Source of the DNA: a virus
Strand: one strand, 5' to 3'
Virus record (IMG/VR): IMGVR_UViG_3300024261_000140
Span: 1 to 26,252 of that record
DNA: 26,252 bases
Position numbers and translations under genes: made by a program. Positions 16,701-24,744 of the stretch are shown here, one piece after another (position 1 is the first letter of the stretch; each line of letters opens with the position of its first letter). The notes beneath the pieces were generated by a model. That model saw only the letters and a list, made by a program, of their open reading frames with translations, searched no databases and was not told the DNA's origin.

Positions 16701-19700
16701 AGTTTAAAAATATCTGATATTAAAAACTTAGTCGCAATTGTATCTTCGTTAGATGAAGATGTTGAAGTTACAAATGCTATGATATCTGAGGCTATGTCTA
16801 ATACTGCAAATGCTCATAATATATCTAGTAGCTTTATATTTGATAATGGTCAAAAAGACAATTATTATGATTATGGAACCATAACGTTAAAAACCGGAGA
16901 ACAAAAACCAAGTGGTCAAGTAATAGCAATCGTTGATTATTATAATCACACAGGTTATGGTCCCTTTACTGTTGATTCTTATATGTATGCTGGTTCTGGC
17001 AATACGCTATATGATAATATTCCTTCATATACGAGTCCAACGACTGGGACAAAAGTTGAACTACGAGATATGATCGATTTTAGGCCTAAACGAATAGGAT
17101 ATGAAACATCTGATGGAACTAGTTCGCAAATCAATGATATTACAGCAACATCTAATGTATTTAATGAAAAAGCAATGCCTGATTATGATTATACATTTAA
17201 TGCAGATTATGAATATTATATTTCAAGAAAAGATAAAATTGTATTAAATAGAGATAAAACATTCGATGTTATTGAAGGAGTTTCTGATAAATTTTCGCAA
17301 TTGCCTCCTGATAATGAAGATTCAATGACACTGTATAATCTTGAAATACCAGCATATACTTTTAATGCAGAAGATGTAAAATTAAATTATGTTGAAAATA
17401 AGAGATTTACGATGAGAGATGTCGGTAAGCTCGAAAGAAGAATTGAAAATCTCGAATATTATGTTTCTCTTAGCTTATTGGAAAAAGAAGCAGACGGATT
17501 AATCATTACTGATTCTAATAATAATGATCGGTTTAAAAATGGAATTCTTGTAGACCCATTTGCGGGACATAGTGTCGGGGATGTTTTTAATAAAGATTAT
17601 TCTATGTCAATTGACTACGATAAGAGACAATTAAGACCATCCTTTAGTTCAGATTTATATCCATTAAATTTTAATGCAAATTCTGAAGGTGGAACCGCTT
17701 TTTCAACTTTAGTAAATAATTCCGGAATATTAACATTACCGTTTTCTTCAAATACGTTTATACAAATGCCTCTTACAGGAACGAATGATGGTAAAAATGT
17801 CCAAAAAACTTTTCAAATAAATCCATTCTCCGTTCAGAATTATATAGGACAAATGAAACTAGATCCGTATGGTGATGTGTGGTATGATCAAAGTAGTTTA
17901 GTGCAAGTAAAGGTTAACGTTGAAGGTCAATATGATAATTGGACTTCTTCTGAATTAACATATAATGGACACGGGACTCATTGGAATGATTGGGAGGAAA
18001 TTTGGTCAGGAACTCAAATTAATAACAATGTTAAAGAAGGCATAAGAGACACCGGTGATGTAAGAAATAATGATAGAAGAGCAAAAACAACAGATCAAAC
18101 TAAAACATTGACTGGATTGAGTACAGGAAGTGTACCGGAAAAAATAATTAAATCTATCGGAAATAAAACAGTCAATTTAAGCATAGTTCCAAAGGTAAGA
18201 GAACAATCAATAACTTTTATTGCTAAAGGATTGAAGCCAAATAAAAATGTTTATGCTTATTTTGCTGATAGCAATATGTCGGCTAATGTAAAGCAAGCCT
18301 CAATCGTGAGTTTATCAAACGTAAGTTCGTCTAATGTATTTAGAACGACTTCGGGAAATTTTGAACAAGTTACAATTCAGGGCTCTGGAGTAAATGCCAG
18401 CAATACTGCTAAAATTATTTACATGAGCGATAGAAACAATCAAAATAATTGTACTGTTTTACTTACGGATATGTCGGCCCAAACTTCTTTTACTATTGGG
18501 ACCGTAATCCAAGGAGACAGGACACAAGCAAACGGTTCTATTTCTGCTATTTCCCATTATAATTTTGAAGATTCTCAATTAACAGTTTCTTCTGAAGGTG
18601 TTGTAGGGGGCGTTTTCAATGTTCCTTCTGGTAAGTTTGCTGGTTCACAAAATCTTTTTAGATTAACAGATGATCCTGACAATATTCCCGCTATTACAAC
18701 CTCAGTTGCCGAAGAAATTTTTCATTCAGCAGGAGTGATTGATGCTAAAACTGATTTAGGAATTGTTTCGCCTAGACCTTTAATTTCTAGACGAGAAAAC
18801 ATTAAAGAAGAAAGAATAACAAGATCTACTTCTGACGGAAGACAATCAACGTCTACCGATTATATGAACCCTATGTCTCAGTCTTTTTTTATTGATAAAA
18901 ATCAATATTCTACAGGTGTTTTTCTTGATTCTGTAACTTTGTTTTTTAGTGGAAAAGACGCTTCACAGGGAATTAAATCTCCCGTAAGTCTACAGATCAG
19001 ACCTATGATTAATGGAATGCCAAGCACTTCCTTGATTATACCCGGAAGCGAGGTTGTTTTATCTCCTGGAAGAATTACTGCAAATACAAATACTCCTATC
19101 GCAAATACTAGTGGAGGATTTCCTGACGGATTTTTAGGGAATTCATATACTGCAAATAGAAGCAATACCGATAGGGGTACAAGAACGATGTTTAAATTTG
19201 ATCATCCTATTTTTCTTGCTCCAGACGAATATTCAATTTGTGTACAAACCAATAGTAGTGCATATAAACTTTATGGATTTGAATATGGTGCTTATCATAC
19301 TGGAACTTCTAAGAAAATAACAAAACAGCCTTATGTTGGAAGTTTTTTCAATCCATCAAATGTAGGTGTTTGGGAAGAATTACCGGATCAAGGTTTAATG
19401 TTTCAATTGAATAGATGTGAATTTACCTCAGCGAATGCATATGCCAGATTAGATAATTTTGATGTGTCAAGTGGAAACACGAGTTCAAATACAACTATAG
19501 ATACTTTTAAATTATCGACAGAAATAACCAGCTTTGCAAACACATATACAAGTTTTAATTATCATGCAACAGATTTAGCGGGAATAACAAAAAATGTTGG
19601 AGTGCATTTTAAAGAAAATAAAAATGTTGATTTCAAAAAACAAAAACAAATTACATATCCACAAGTCGCAAATAGCAGTTTTACAATTAATGTTTATTTT

Positions 19701-20585
19701 GAATCTGCAAACACTTTACTATCTCCAATATTAGATGAGACAAGAACAGGTGTTATTACTATTGAAAATCTTATTAACAATGGAAGTTTATCAAATTCTG
19801 ATATTGTTGTGTCTGATTTTGGTACTGGTTATTACACCGCGGAAGTCGGAAGTATAACCAGTAATGTGTCATCAGAAGGTAATACAAGCGTGTTTGTAGT
19901 GTCTGCTCCTGATATTGGTTCAAATACCGCAACAATAGCCGCTAATGTACATGCAAATGGTATTATAAATCAAGTTACTGTTAAGCATGGTGGTTCAGGA
20001 TATATTTCTACACCAACTATTACTAACTGGGATATTAACGGAACGAGTTCTATTTCTGATAATGTACGAAGAACGACAACCGCAGTTGTTGATATTGTTG
20101 GTGAAGGCGCTAATAATAGTGTAAATATTCAACCAGCTAATGTGGTATCATTTTCTTCTGGTGGTAATTTAAAAGCTAGATATATTTCAAGACGGGTAAC
20201 ATTAGAAGAGGGTTTTGATGCAATGGATCTTAAAGTGTATATGGATGCATATAAGCCAAGAGGATCTAACATTTATGTTTATTATAAAGTTCTTTCGGGG
20301 GATGATTCTGAATCTTTTGATGAAAAACCCTGGTTTCTTATGGAGCAAAAAACAGCAAGCGCTACTTACTCATTAAATGAAAATGATTTTAAACGATTTG
20401 AATTTAAGACTATAGATGAAAAAATTGCTTATATATCTGCAACTGGTGGAAAATATGAAAAATTTAGAACGTTTGCGATTAAGTTGGTTATGACTTTAGA
20501 TAGAGTTGCACAAGATACTTTTATAGGAATCCCTAAATTAATCAATTTACGTGCAATTGCTCTTGATAGTGAGGGCGCTCCTTGA
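13722..20585 (+). CDS. Giant DUF4815-type baseplate/fibre structural protein
   Basis: A 2287-residue protein, the largest here. The N-terminus matches the DUF4815 type of marine phages: 'SPYYDDFDES', 'FHKILYRPGYSVQARELNQ' and 'GDSIYQDGS' (about 11-62), with 'LSPGKAYIKGFEHE' and 'NLNKARDTETVSAE' at 491-526. Further conserved blocks are 'DMIDFRPKR' (~1115), 'FTMRDVGKLERRIENLEYY' (~1228), 'GHSVGDVF' (~1281), 'PMSQSFFIDKNQYSTGVFLD' (~1716) and a C-terminal domain 'ARYISRRVTLEEGFDAMDLK' (~2150-2287). It contains a 'GRIIQGQTSGAKAEV' module (~96), an 'H-x-L-x-x-G-D' module (281-345) and a 'GGSGY' repeat (~2090). It occupies the T4 gp9/gp10 position but shows no T4 gp10 sequence features I recognise. 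It is probably a large peripheral baseplate or fibre-base subunit. GGAG lies 9 nt upstream. Confidence 0.85.
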   Translation: MPKLTQDFNISPYYDDFDESTNFHKILYRPGYSVQARELNQIQSILQTQLEKVGDSIYQDGSKILGAELILNNKINSLKLTPLYSGVAIISSNFNGRIIQGQTSGAKAEVVTSKQFSTDNLDVLMINYVDNIAFLDNETISTVDAGTVFFATVAGSADGLDESTDITSLASGAGSVISINEGLFYIGGYFVRTPFQNLILDIENDNPSIRIGLTIVENIISSIEDSSLLDNAIGTPNYTAPGANRYKIELVLSTKEYFESGKTINSSGVTFAINTKDNRSGIVSISTTTDHNLSIGDVVVVSGISELEYNGKHTISAIGSTTEFSYLIQGSPSTPATGTPVYITGVIDPIARSSDINFIELLRLENGEKIEEIKFPIMGNLEKVLARRTFDASGDFTVKPFVLDVIDHKIGGTASDRTSTNASSIITANGSNFIADVNVGDTIFFSGNTGKTAEVAAIGNTTSLTLTTGTVLGDGGINQRIGVSSKITAELSPGKAYIKGFEHETLFPTYVNLNKARDTETVSAEKQGIEFGPYAVVTDVISNTAFTLGVNSASINSMSGGTGADLMDLHLVKWPSTTQLHGTVTSNGISFISNGAFKYVGIDTTTAASVANTKIGTVRLRQLDFKSGRSSTVTSEYGYGADANGTYHIKYPAIYDAHLFDFIFNKTEGTVSAADANTFQIKLPTTGAFSYPTVNCLFGSTITVNTAYLGVNTSDTREIIVWTGASTTLTPATAYTAVLNSELTQPTQATTTYSLNFGVKDISSIVTTTAGTPTVIDNAMNIDISGKNDITETGNTVLFDNNEDQRSLVFPFQNKTLAGLSKASYKLKRSFTTTLTGNTVTLTASEPGELFYPATGAGAISPSIIDSNYLVFCTEASLGNKEGDYIEFSNASGTSVGTNRSMTLNETGDQLIMNVDGGAGSSNYSNKNIYVYATMMFKGAGATRSNDGIGTKTLVSGNVTVANITSSSTNTVQADSGQIYFGTSINAQPSVTNSLKISDIKNLVAIVSSLDEDVEVTNAMISEAMSNTANAHNISSSFIFDNGQKDNYYDYGTITLKTGEQKPSGQVIAIVDYYNHTGYGPFTVDSYMYAGSGNTLYDNIPSYTSPTTGTKVELRDMIDFRPKRIGYETSDGTSSQINDITATSNVFNEKAMPDYDYTFNADYEYYISRKDKIVLNRDKTFDVIEGVSDKFSQLPPDNEDSMTLYNLEIPAYTFNAEDVKLNYVENKRFTMRDVGKLERRIENLEYYVSLSLLEKEADGLIITDSNNNDRFKNGILVDPFAGHSVGDVFNKDYSMSIDYDKRQLRPSFSSDLYPLNFNANSEGGTAFSTLVNNSGILTLPFSSNTFIQMPLTGTNDGKNVQKTFQINPFSVQNYIGQMKLDPYGDVWYDQSSLVQVKVNVEGQYDNWTSSELTYNGHGTHWNDWEEIWSGTQINNNVKEGIRDTGDVRNNDRRAKTTDQTKTLTGLSTGSVPEKIIKSIGNKTVNLSIVPKVREQSITFIAKGLKPNKNVYAYFADSNMSANVKQASIVSLSNVSSSNVFRTTSGNFEQVTIQGSGVNASNTAKIIYMSDRNNQNNCTVLLTDMSAQTSFTIGTVIQGDRTQANGSISAISHYNFEDSQLTVSSEGVVGGVFNVPSGKFAGSQNLFRLTDDPDNIPAITTSVAEEIFHSAGVIDAKTDLGIVSPRPLISRRENIKEERITRSTSDGRQSTSTDYMNPMSQSFFIDKNQYSTGVFLDSVTLFFSGKDASQGIKSPVSLQIRPMINGMPSTSLIIPGSEVVLSPGRITANTNTPIANTSGGFPDGFLGNSYTANRSNTDRGTRTMFKFDHPIFLAPDEYSICVQTNSSAYKLYGFEYGAYHTGTSKKITKQPYVGSFFNPSNVGVWEELPDQGLMFQLNRCEFTSANAYARLDNFDVSSGNTSSNTTIDTFKLSTEITSFANTYTSFNYHATDLAGITKNVGVHFKENKNVDFKKQKQITYPQVANSSFTINVYFESANTLLSPILDETRTGVITIENLINNGSLSNSDIVVSDFGTGYYTAEVGSITSNVSSEGNTSVFVVSAPDIGSNTATIAANVHANGIINQVTVKHGGSGYISTPTITNWDINGTSSISDNVRRTTTAVVDIVGEGANNSVNIQPANVVSFSSGGNLKARYISRRVTLEEGFDAMDLKVYMDAYKPRGSNIYVYYKVLSGDDSESFDEKPWFLMEQKTASATYSLNENDFKRFEFKTIDEKIAYISATGGKYEKFRTFAIKLVMTLDRVAQDTFIGIPKLINLRAIALDSEGAP
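14562..14756 (+). repeat. 'H-x-L-x-x-G-D' beta module (E1 FCCH-like) in DUF4815 protein
   Basis: Residues about 281-345 of the giant protein: 'TTTDHNLSIGDVVVVSGISE', 'LEYNGKHTISAIG', then 'FSYLIQGSPSTPATGTPVYI'. It is the closest relative of the gp7 copy at 9594-9812. Pfam E1_FCCH hits are common for such phage modules; that label is an assignment from memory. Confidence 0.65.
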
Positions 20586-20812
20586 TAATAAAAACAGATG
20601 ATCCAAGATATCACAGAGATGGTTATTCTAATGCGCTTATTGCAACGGACCAACAGGCTTTATTGAAACATAGGCATAAAGTATTACAAACAAATACGAT
20701 AATGTCTAATGAAGCGGAAATAAATAATTTAAAGTATGAAATAATTAATATACAACAAAATGTAAATAAAATTTTAAAATTATTAAGTAAGGATAGAGAT
20801 GGCAATATCTGA
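20582..20812 (+). CDS. Small helical protein with TTG start, unknown function
   Basis: A 76-residue protein. The proposed start is TTG, overlapping the TGA of the giant gene (TTGA), with a GAGGG stretch about 7 nt upstream. The N-terminal half ('DDPRYHRDGYSNALIATDQQALLKH', split here at DD-PRY) is like short marine T4-like phage proteins that begin with a DDPRY-type motif. The second half (about 44-70) is a heptad-rich coiled coil with N/I/L at core positions. The first in-frame ATG (20702, residue 41) would delete the conserved-looking half, so TTG is preferred. The gene ends inside the next one (14-base overlap). Between the giant protein and a fibre-like protein, an adaptor or assembly role is plausible but unproven. 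Confidence 0.65.
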   Translation: MIIKTDDPRYHRDGYSNALIATDQQALLKHRHKVLQTNTIMSNEAEINNLKYEIINIQQNVNKILKLLSKDRDGNI

Positions 20813-22520
20813 TACTAGTATTACTAGTGTAGAATTGGTTAACACTTTTGAGCAATGGCGCCTGAAAACCAATCAAATTATCACCGTATTGAATGAGCAT
20901 TCAGATGAAAATCCTACATCTAATTTGATTTCTGCTAATTCTTTGGGTGGGTTTTTAATCAACACAATATCAGCAAATATTGTCACGGGGTCAAATGTAA
21001 CGGGTTCTAGATTAATATTTACTGGGGGTATTGTAGATTTTACTGGTGCCGCGGTTACTGATATTGGAACTGTTGATAAATTTGCGTTAGTTGAAGATGC
21101 TGGTGCAACTATTTCTGGAGCTAGTCCCGATAGTAAAATTGAAAGAGCCCAAATAAATGAATGTGAAATAAATTTAAATGGTCGAAATTTCAATGCAAAT
21201 GGATCATCTGTAATCACACTTACGGGTGCAACGGTTGCCGATTTAGGTACAGTTTCCCTTGTCACAATTGACGGTGGAACAATTAATGAAGTAAACGTTA
21301 ATATTACGGCTTCTGATAAAGTTGTTACAGTGTCTTCTCCGGGTCCTCATTTATTTACTGGCGCAACATTTTCTAATGGAACATATAGTAATGCATATTC
21401 TATTGGAGGATTTATGCATTCTGCAAATATATCCGTAAATAGTGCATCAGTTCTTGTAACAAATACCGGGCCTATTTTTGGTACAGATGTAGGATCTTCT
21501 AATGTTGCTATTGGTAATTTTCCAGAATATACGACAAGTCCAACTCTTGCAACTTCATCTAAAGGTAGATTGCACATAAGAACAGATTTTGCAGAAGGTT
21601 TACAGACAGCAACCGCAGTATCGGCTGTTGCTGATGAGATGGTGATAGAAGGTAATACTGCGGTTGGATTGACTCTACTTTCAAATAATGTATCAAATAG
21701 TGTTATTGCATTTGGTGATCCTGATAATGTTGATGCTGGAGGATTTGTATATAATCACTCAACAGATAGTTTGCATATAGTTACAGATGGTGCTAATACG
21801 GTGGAATTCGGTAATGATTATGGTGGATATATGCAACTTGCTGGCGGAGACACTATCGGATCTCAAGGTGGTAAATTACATGTAAATGTTGGTTCGACTG
21901 ATGGAATAGCTGGAATGTATTTAGACTTAAACGATGTAGACCAAATGGGAGTTTCAATTGATGCGGCTCAAACAACCGCAAATGTTTTTGACATTAATGC
22001 TGATTCATTTCAAACGGGTCATGTACTTTCATTACATCATGGATTGGGTACTGGTACTTCACATGCGGCCAATGGTTCTTTGATAAAACTTACAGATAAT
22101 AATAGTTCAACAAATGCTAGAGCAATTCTTGATATAGTACAAGATGCAACAGGTGCTACTGGAACAATGGGACTAAGAGTTACAACAGATGCAGGAATAG
22201 GAATTAGTGTTATACAGAATGCAGATAAACCAGGAATAAATATTTGGTCTGATCAGGCTCATACAGAACCATTGGGTGAATTTCTTTCAACTAGTACTAG
22301 TGCGACTGGTACTTCTTTATTGGTTAAAGGATTATCTACCACAGCGACAACAAAAATTCTTACAGTTGCAAATTCGTCTGCTGATATGTTTGCAGTCACA
22401 GCAAACGGATCAATTTGGACAGGTACCCACGGGGGGTTTCTCACCACACAACATCCTACTACAGCAATTTATCTATTAGGAGTAAGGGATACTGGTGGAT
22501 CAATTGTAAATACTAATTAA
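20799..22520 (+). CDS. Tail fibre-like structural protein
   Basis: A 573-residue protein with ATG at 20799 and AAGGAT 4 nt before it, overlapping the previous stop by 14 bases. The N-terminus ('SVELVNTFEQWRLKTNQIIT', about 10-29) is a short helix of the kind found at the virion-anchoring end of marine phage fibre proteins. The rest is low-complexity, beta-rich and dominated by G, T, S, N, A and V, as in trimeric fibres: 'VTGSNVTGSRLIFTGG' (~62), 'STDSLHIVTDGANTVEFG' (~322) and 'GVSIDAAQTTANVFDINAD' (~384). There is no visible C-terminal intramolecular chaperone or lectin motif. It stands where T4 keeps gp11, gp12 and wac and just before gp13, which supports a host-recognition or whisker-like part. 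Confidence 0.72.
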   Translation: MAISDTSITSVELVNTFEQWRLKTNQIITVLNEHSDENPTSNLISANSLGGFLINTISANIVTGSNVTGSRLIFTGGIVDFTGAAVTDIGTVDKFALVEDAGATISGASPDSKIERAQINECEINLNGRNFNANGSSVITLTGATVADLGTVSLVTIDGGTINEVNVNITASDKVVTVSSPGPHLFTGATFSNGTYSNAYSIGGFMHSANISVNSASVLVTNTGPIFGTDVGSSNVAIGNFPEYTTSPTLATSSKGRLHIRTDFAEGLQTATAVSAVADEMVIEGNTAVGLTLLSNNVSNSVIAFGDPDNVDAGGFVYNHSTDSLHIVTDGANTVEFGNDYGGYMQLAGGDTIGSQGGKLHVNVGSTDGIAGMYLDLNDVDQMGVSIDAAQTTANVFDINADSFQTGHVLSLHHGLGTGTSHAANGSLIKLTDNNSSTNARAILDIVQDATGATGTMGLRVTTDAGIGISVIQNADKPGINIWSDQAHTEPLGEFLSTSTSATGTSLLVKGLSTTATTKILTVANSSADMFAVTANGSIWTGTHGGFLTTQHPTTAIYLLGVRDTGGSIVNTN

Positions 22521-22527
22521 GATAAAA

Positions 22528-23532
22528 ATGGCAAAACCTAGTACAAGAGAAGAGTTAAAACAATATTGTCTTAGAACATTAGGGCAACCGGTTATTGAAA
22601 TAAATGTAGAAGATGATCAATTAGAAGATCGAATTGATGAGGGGTTACAATTTTTTCAAGAATATCATTTTGATGGTGTTGAAAGAATGTATAATATACA
22701 TCAAATTACTGGCTCAACTGTTAAAATTATTTCTGGAACAGGTTTTACTGATGGCGAGACAATAACTGGTGGAACATCAAATGCAACTGCAACTGTAGTT
22801 TCGGCAAATTCTACTATTATAACATTCAAATCACATAACGATACGAATGGAATTTCAAATAATGATGTTACATCTAGTTTTTCAAATGCTGAAACGATAA
22901 CTGGAAGTTCAAGTGGGACGGCCGCAGTAGCCGATACTGATGCATCGTTAGTTACTTTTGGTGATATGGATAATCATTATATTACATTAAATGACTCCAT
23001 AATTGGTGTGACTGGTATTTTTGATATACAAGATACTGGCGGGGGGCAATTATCAAGCAGTATGTTTTCATTTAGATATCAATTTCATTTAAATGAAATG
23101 CCTTATCTTACTGCTACTTCTATAATAAATTATAAAATGTCAATGCAACATTTACAATTGTTGAATGACATGTTCGTAGGAAAAAAACCTCTACGATTTA
23201 ATAGACATCAAAATCGATTGTACATAGACTTAGATTGGGAAAATGATCTTGAAGTCGATGAATATCTTGTAGTAGAAGCATATAGAATAATTGATCCTAC
23301 TGCATTTGCAGATGTATATAATGATATGTTTTTAAAAAGATATATTACAGCCCTTTTTAAAAGACAGTGGGGGGCTAATTTAATAAAATATGAAGGGGTA
23401 CAGCTTCCCGGAGGAACCACATTAAATGGGAGAACCTTATTTGAAGAAGCAAATCAAGAATTGAGAGATACAGAAGAACAAGCATCTCTTAAATATGAAT
23501 TACCAGTTGACTTTATGGTTGGTCCAGGATAA
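22528..23532 (+). CDS. 13: Neck protein gp13
   Basis: A 334-residue protein (T4 gp13 is 309). The N-terminal 'REELKQYCLRTLGQPVIEIN', 'DRIDEGLQFFQEYHFDGVER' and the C-terminal half ('MSMQHLQLLNDMFVGKKPLR', 'FNRHQNRLYIDLDW', 'YLVVEAYRIIDPTAFADVYN', 'KRYITALFKRQWGANL') are typical of T4-like gp13. gp13 and gp14 form the neck that closes the filled head and joins the tail. Between about residues 59 and 147 it carries two tandem 'G-E-T-I-T-G-G-T-S-N-A' hairpins inserted before the conserved 'DSIIGVTGIF', balanced by a shorter C-terminus. The ribosome binding site is weak (AAGATAAAA). The stop shares one base with the gp14 start. Confidence 0.93.
   Translation: MAKPSTREELKQYCLRTLGQPVIEINVEDDQLEDRIDEGLQFFQEYHFDGVERMYNIHQITGSTVKIISGTGFTDGETITGGTSNATATVVSANSTIITFKSHNDTNGISNNDVTSSFSNAETITGSSSGTAAVADTDASLVTFGDMDNHYITLNDSIIGVTGIFDIQDTGGGQLSSSMFSFRYQFHLNEMPYLTATSIINYKMSMQHLQLLNDMFVGKKPLRFNRHQNRLYIDLDWENDLEVDEYLVVEAYRIIDPTAFADVYNDMFLKRYITALFKRQWGANLIKYEGVQLPGGTTLNGRTLFEEANQELRDTEEQASLKYELPVDFMVGPG
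22702..22968 (+). repeat. Tandem 'GETITG' modules inserted in gp13
   Basis: Two consecutive half-repeats within gp13 (residues about 59-102 and 103-147) with the pattern 'F-[TS]-[DN]-[GA]-E-T-I-T-G-[GS]-[TS]-S' followed by small residues, A/V-rich strands and a final '[IV]-T-F'. The copies are divergent in DNA sequence. Confidence 0.7.
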
Positions 23533-24392
23533 TGCCTACTAATTCTTATTTTAATCATCTACACAATACATCAGAACAAAATTTACATCAAGATTTGATT
23601 ATAGAATCGATAAAAAATTTTGGTGTGGATAACTATTACCTTCCAAGACAATATATGAATGAAGATCTTCTTTTGGGAGAAGATACTATTTCACAATTTA
23701 ACCAATCTCATTTAATAGAAATGTATGTTAAATCAGTTGACGGTTTTGAGGGAGAGGGCGACTTTATTTCAAGATTTGGATTAGAAATAAGAGATCAAGT
23801 AGTTTTTTCTGTAGCTAGAAGACGATGGGAAAATTTAGATACTGGTTATGATAGGCCAAGAGAAGGCGATGTAATATTTTTTCCTTTAAATAAAAAATTA
23901 TACGAAGTTAGATTTGTCGAACATGAATCTATGTTTTATCAATTTGGTAAATTACCAATATTTGATTTAACGTGTGAACTATTTCAATATGATGATCAAA
24001 AAATTGATACTGGAATTGACGATATAGACTCAATAGAAGATAAATATGCATATGCTATTGAAATATCATTGGATGCTGGTGGAACAGGAAATTATGTAGA
24101 TGATGAATATGTATATGTTGGAAGCACAGAAAGTTCTGCAAATACGAAGGGAAGAGTGTTGTCTTGGAATTCTACTGATAGACTGTTGAAATTAACGGAT
24201 TTAGTGGGCACCTTTACTACCTCTCAAAATGTTGTCGGTAATACAAGCAGTGCATATTTTACTGTAACTACAACACCAAATACTCAAATATTTGTTAATG
24301 ATGCTTCTGCAAATAATATAACTATTGAAACAGAAGCGGATTCTATTATTGATTTTTCTGAATCAAATCCATTTAGTGAGGGAGATTATTAA
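23532..24392 (+). CDS. 14: Neck protein gp14
   Basis: A 286-residue protein (T4 gp14 is 256). The family signature is clear: 'NSYFNHLHNTSEQNLHQDLI' at the start, 'YYLPRQYMNEDLLLGEDT' (35-52), 'FEGEGDFISRFGLEIRDQV' (72-90), 'VARRRWE' and 'RPREGDVIFFPLNKKLYEVR' (108-127), and 'MFYQFGKLPIFDLTCELFQY' (134-153). It works with gp13 at the head-tail joint. About residues 170-247 form an insertion with 'DEYVYVGSTESSANTKGRV' and 'SQNVVGNTSSAYFTV', again the G-E-x-I-x-G type module. The start overlaps the gp13 stop by one base. Its 3' end overlaps the converging minus-strand gene by 4 bases, and no terminator lies between them. Confidence 0.93.
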   Translation: MPTNSYFNHLHNTSEQNLHQDLIIESIKNFGVDNYYLPRQYMNEDLLLGEDTISQFNQSHLIEMYVKSVDGFEGEGDFISRFGLEIRDQVVFSVARRRWENLDTGYDRPREGDVIFFPLNKKLYEVRFVEHESMFYQFGKLPIFDLTCELFQYDDQKIDTGIDDIDSIEDKYAYAIEISLDAGGTGNYVDDEYVYVGSTESSANTKGRVLSWNSTDRLLKLTDLVGTFTTSQNVVGNTSSAYFTVTTTPNTQIFVNDASANNITIETEADSIIDFSESNPFSEGDY

Positions 24393-24739
24393 GAAGTAGA
24401 TTCTGGAAGAATTGTGATCATACCATCTACTATCCTTTCTTTTGTTATAGCATCCACTTGGGTGTATTCAACATCATAAACATATAAACCAGAAGTCATA
24501 TTTGCTGTTTGAGTAGCATTAGCTGTTATTGTGACATTACTGCCAGATATTGTCGCTGTAAAAGACATTATCCAAGAAGTGTTAGTAGTTGTGTGGTTCT
24601 TCTTCATAACAGAAGCACATGTACCTGTGCTTATGGTTACATTTGAATTATTTGCATCTTTGGCGGTAAAAACTTTTTCAAAGTTATTACCCTGATACAT
24701 TGTTAAATTGATGCCTTGAGTTTTTATAGTAAGTGCCAT
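24389..24739 (-). CDS. Small beta-sandwich virion-associated protein on opposite strand
   Basis: A 116-residue protein and the only minus-strand gene. It resembles a family of small phage proteins seen near T4-like neck and tail genes, also reminiscent of the BppU N-terminal domain: 'LTMYQGNNFEKVFTAKDANN' (12-31), a middle with alternating strands 'SWIMSFTATISGSNVTITAN', then 'MTSGLYVYDVEY' and a final 'VDGMITILPE'. There is no signal peptide, membrane segment or catalytic motif. Its own TATAAATA lies 5 nt before the ATG on the minus strand, with no Shine-Dalgarno. Its 3' end overlaps gp14 tail-to-tail. The fold family is moderately sure; a decoration or fibre-adaptor role is inference. Confidence 0.75.
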   Translation of the reverse strand: MALTIKTQGINLTMYQGNNFEKVFTAKDANNSNVTISTGTCASVMKKNHTTTNTSWIMSFTATISGSNVTITANATQTANMTSGLYVYDVEYTQVDAITKERIVDGMITILPESTS

Positions 24740-24744
24740 AAGAC

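Noticed and set aside
20873-21265. 130-residue minus-strand open frame inside the fibre-like gene
   Set aside because: The plus strand encodes a continuous fibre-like protein with a good start; the antisense frame has only V/P/S-rich shadow sequence.
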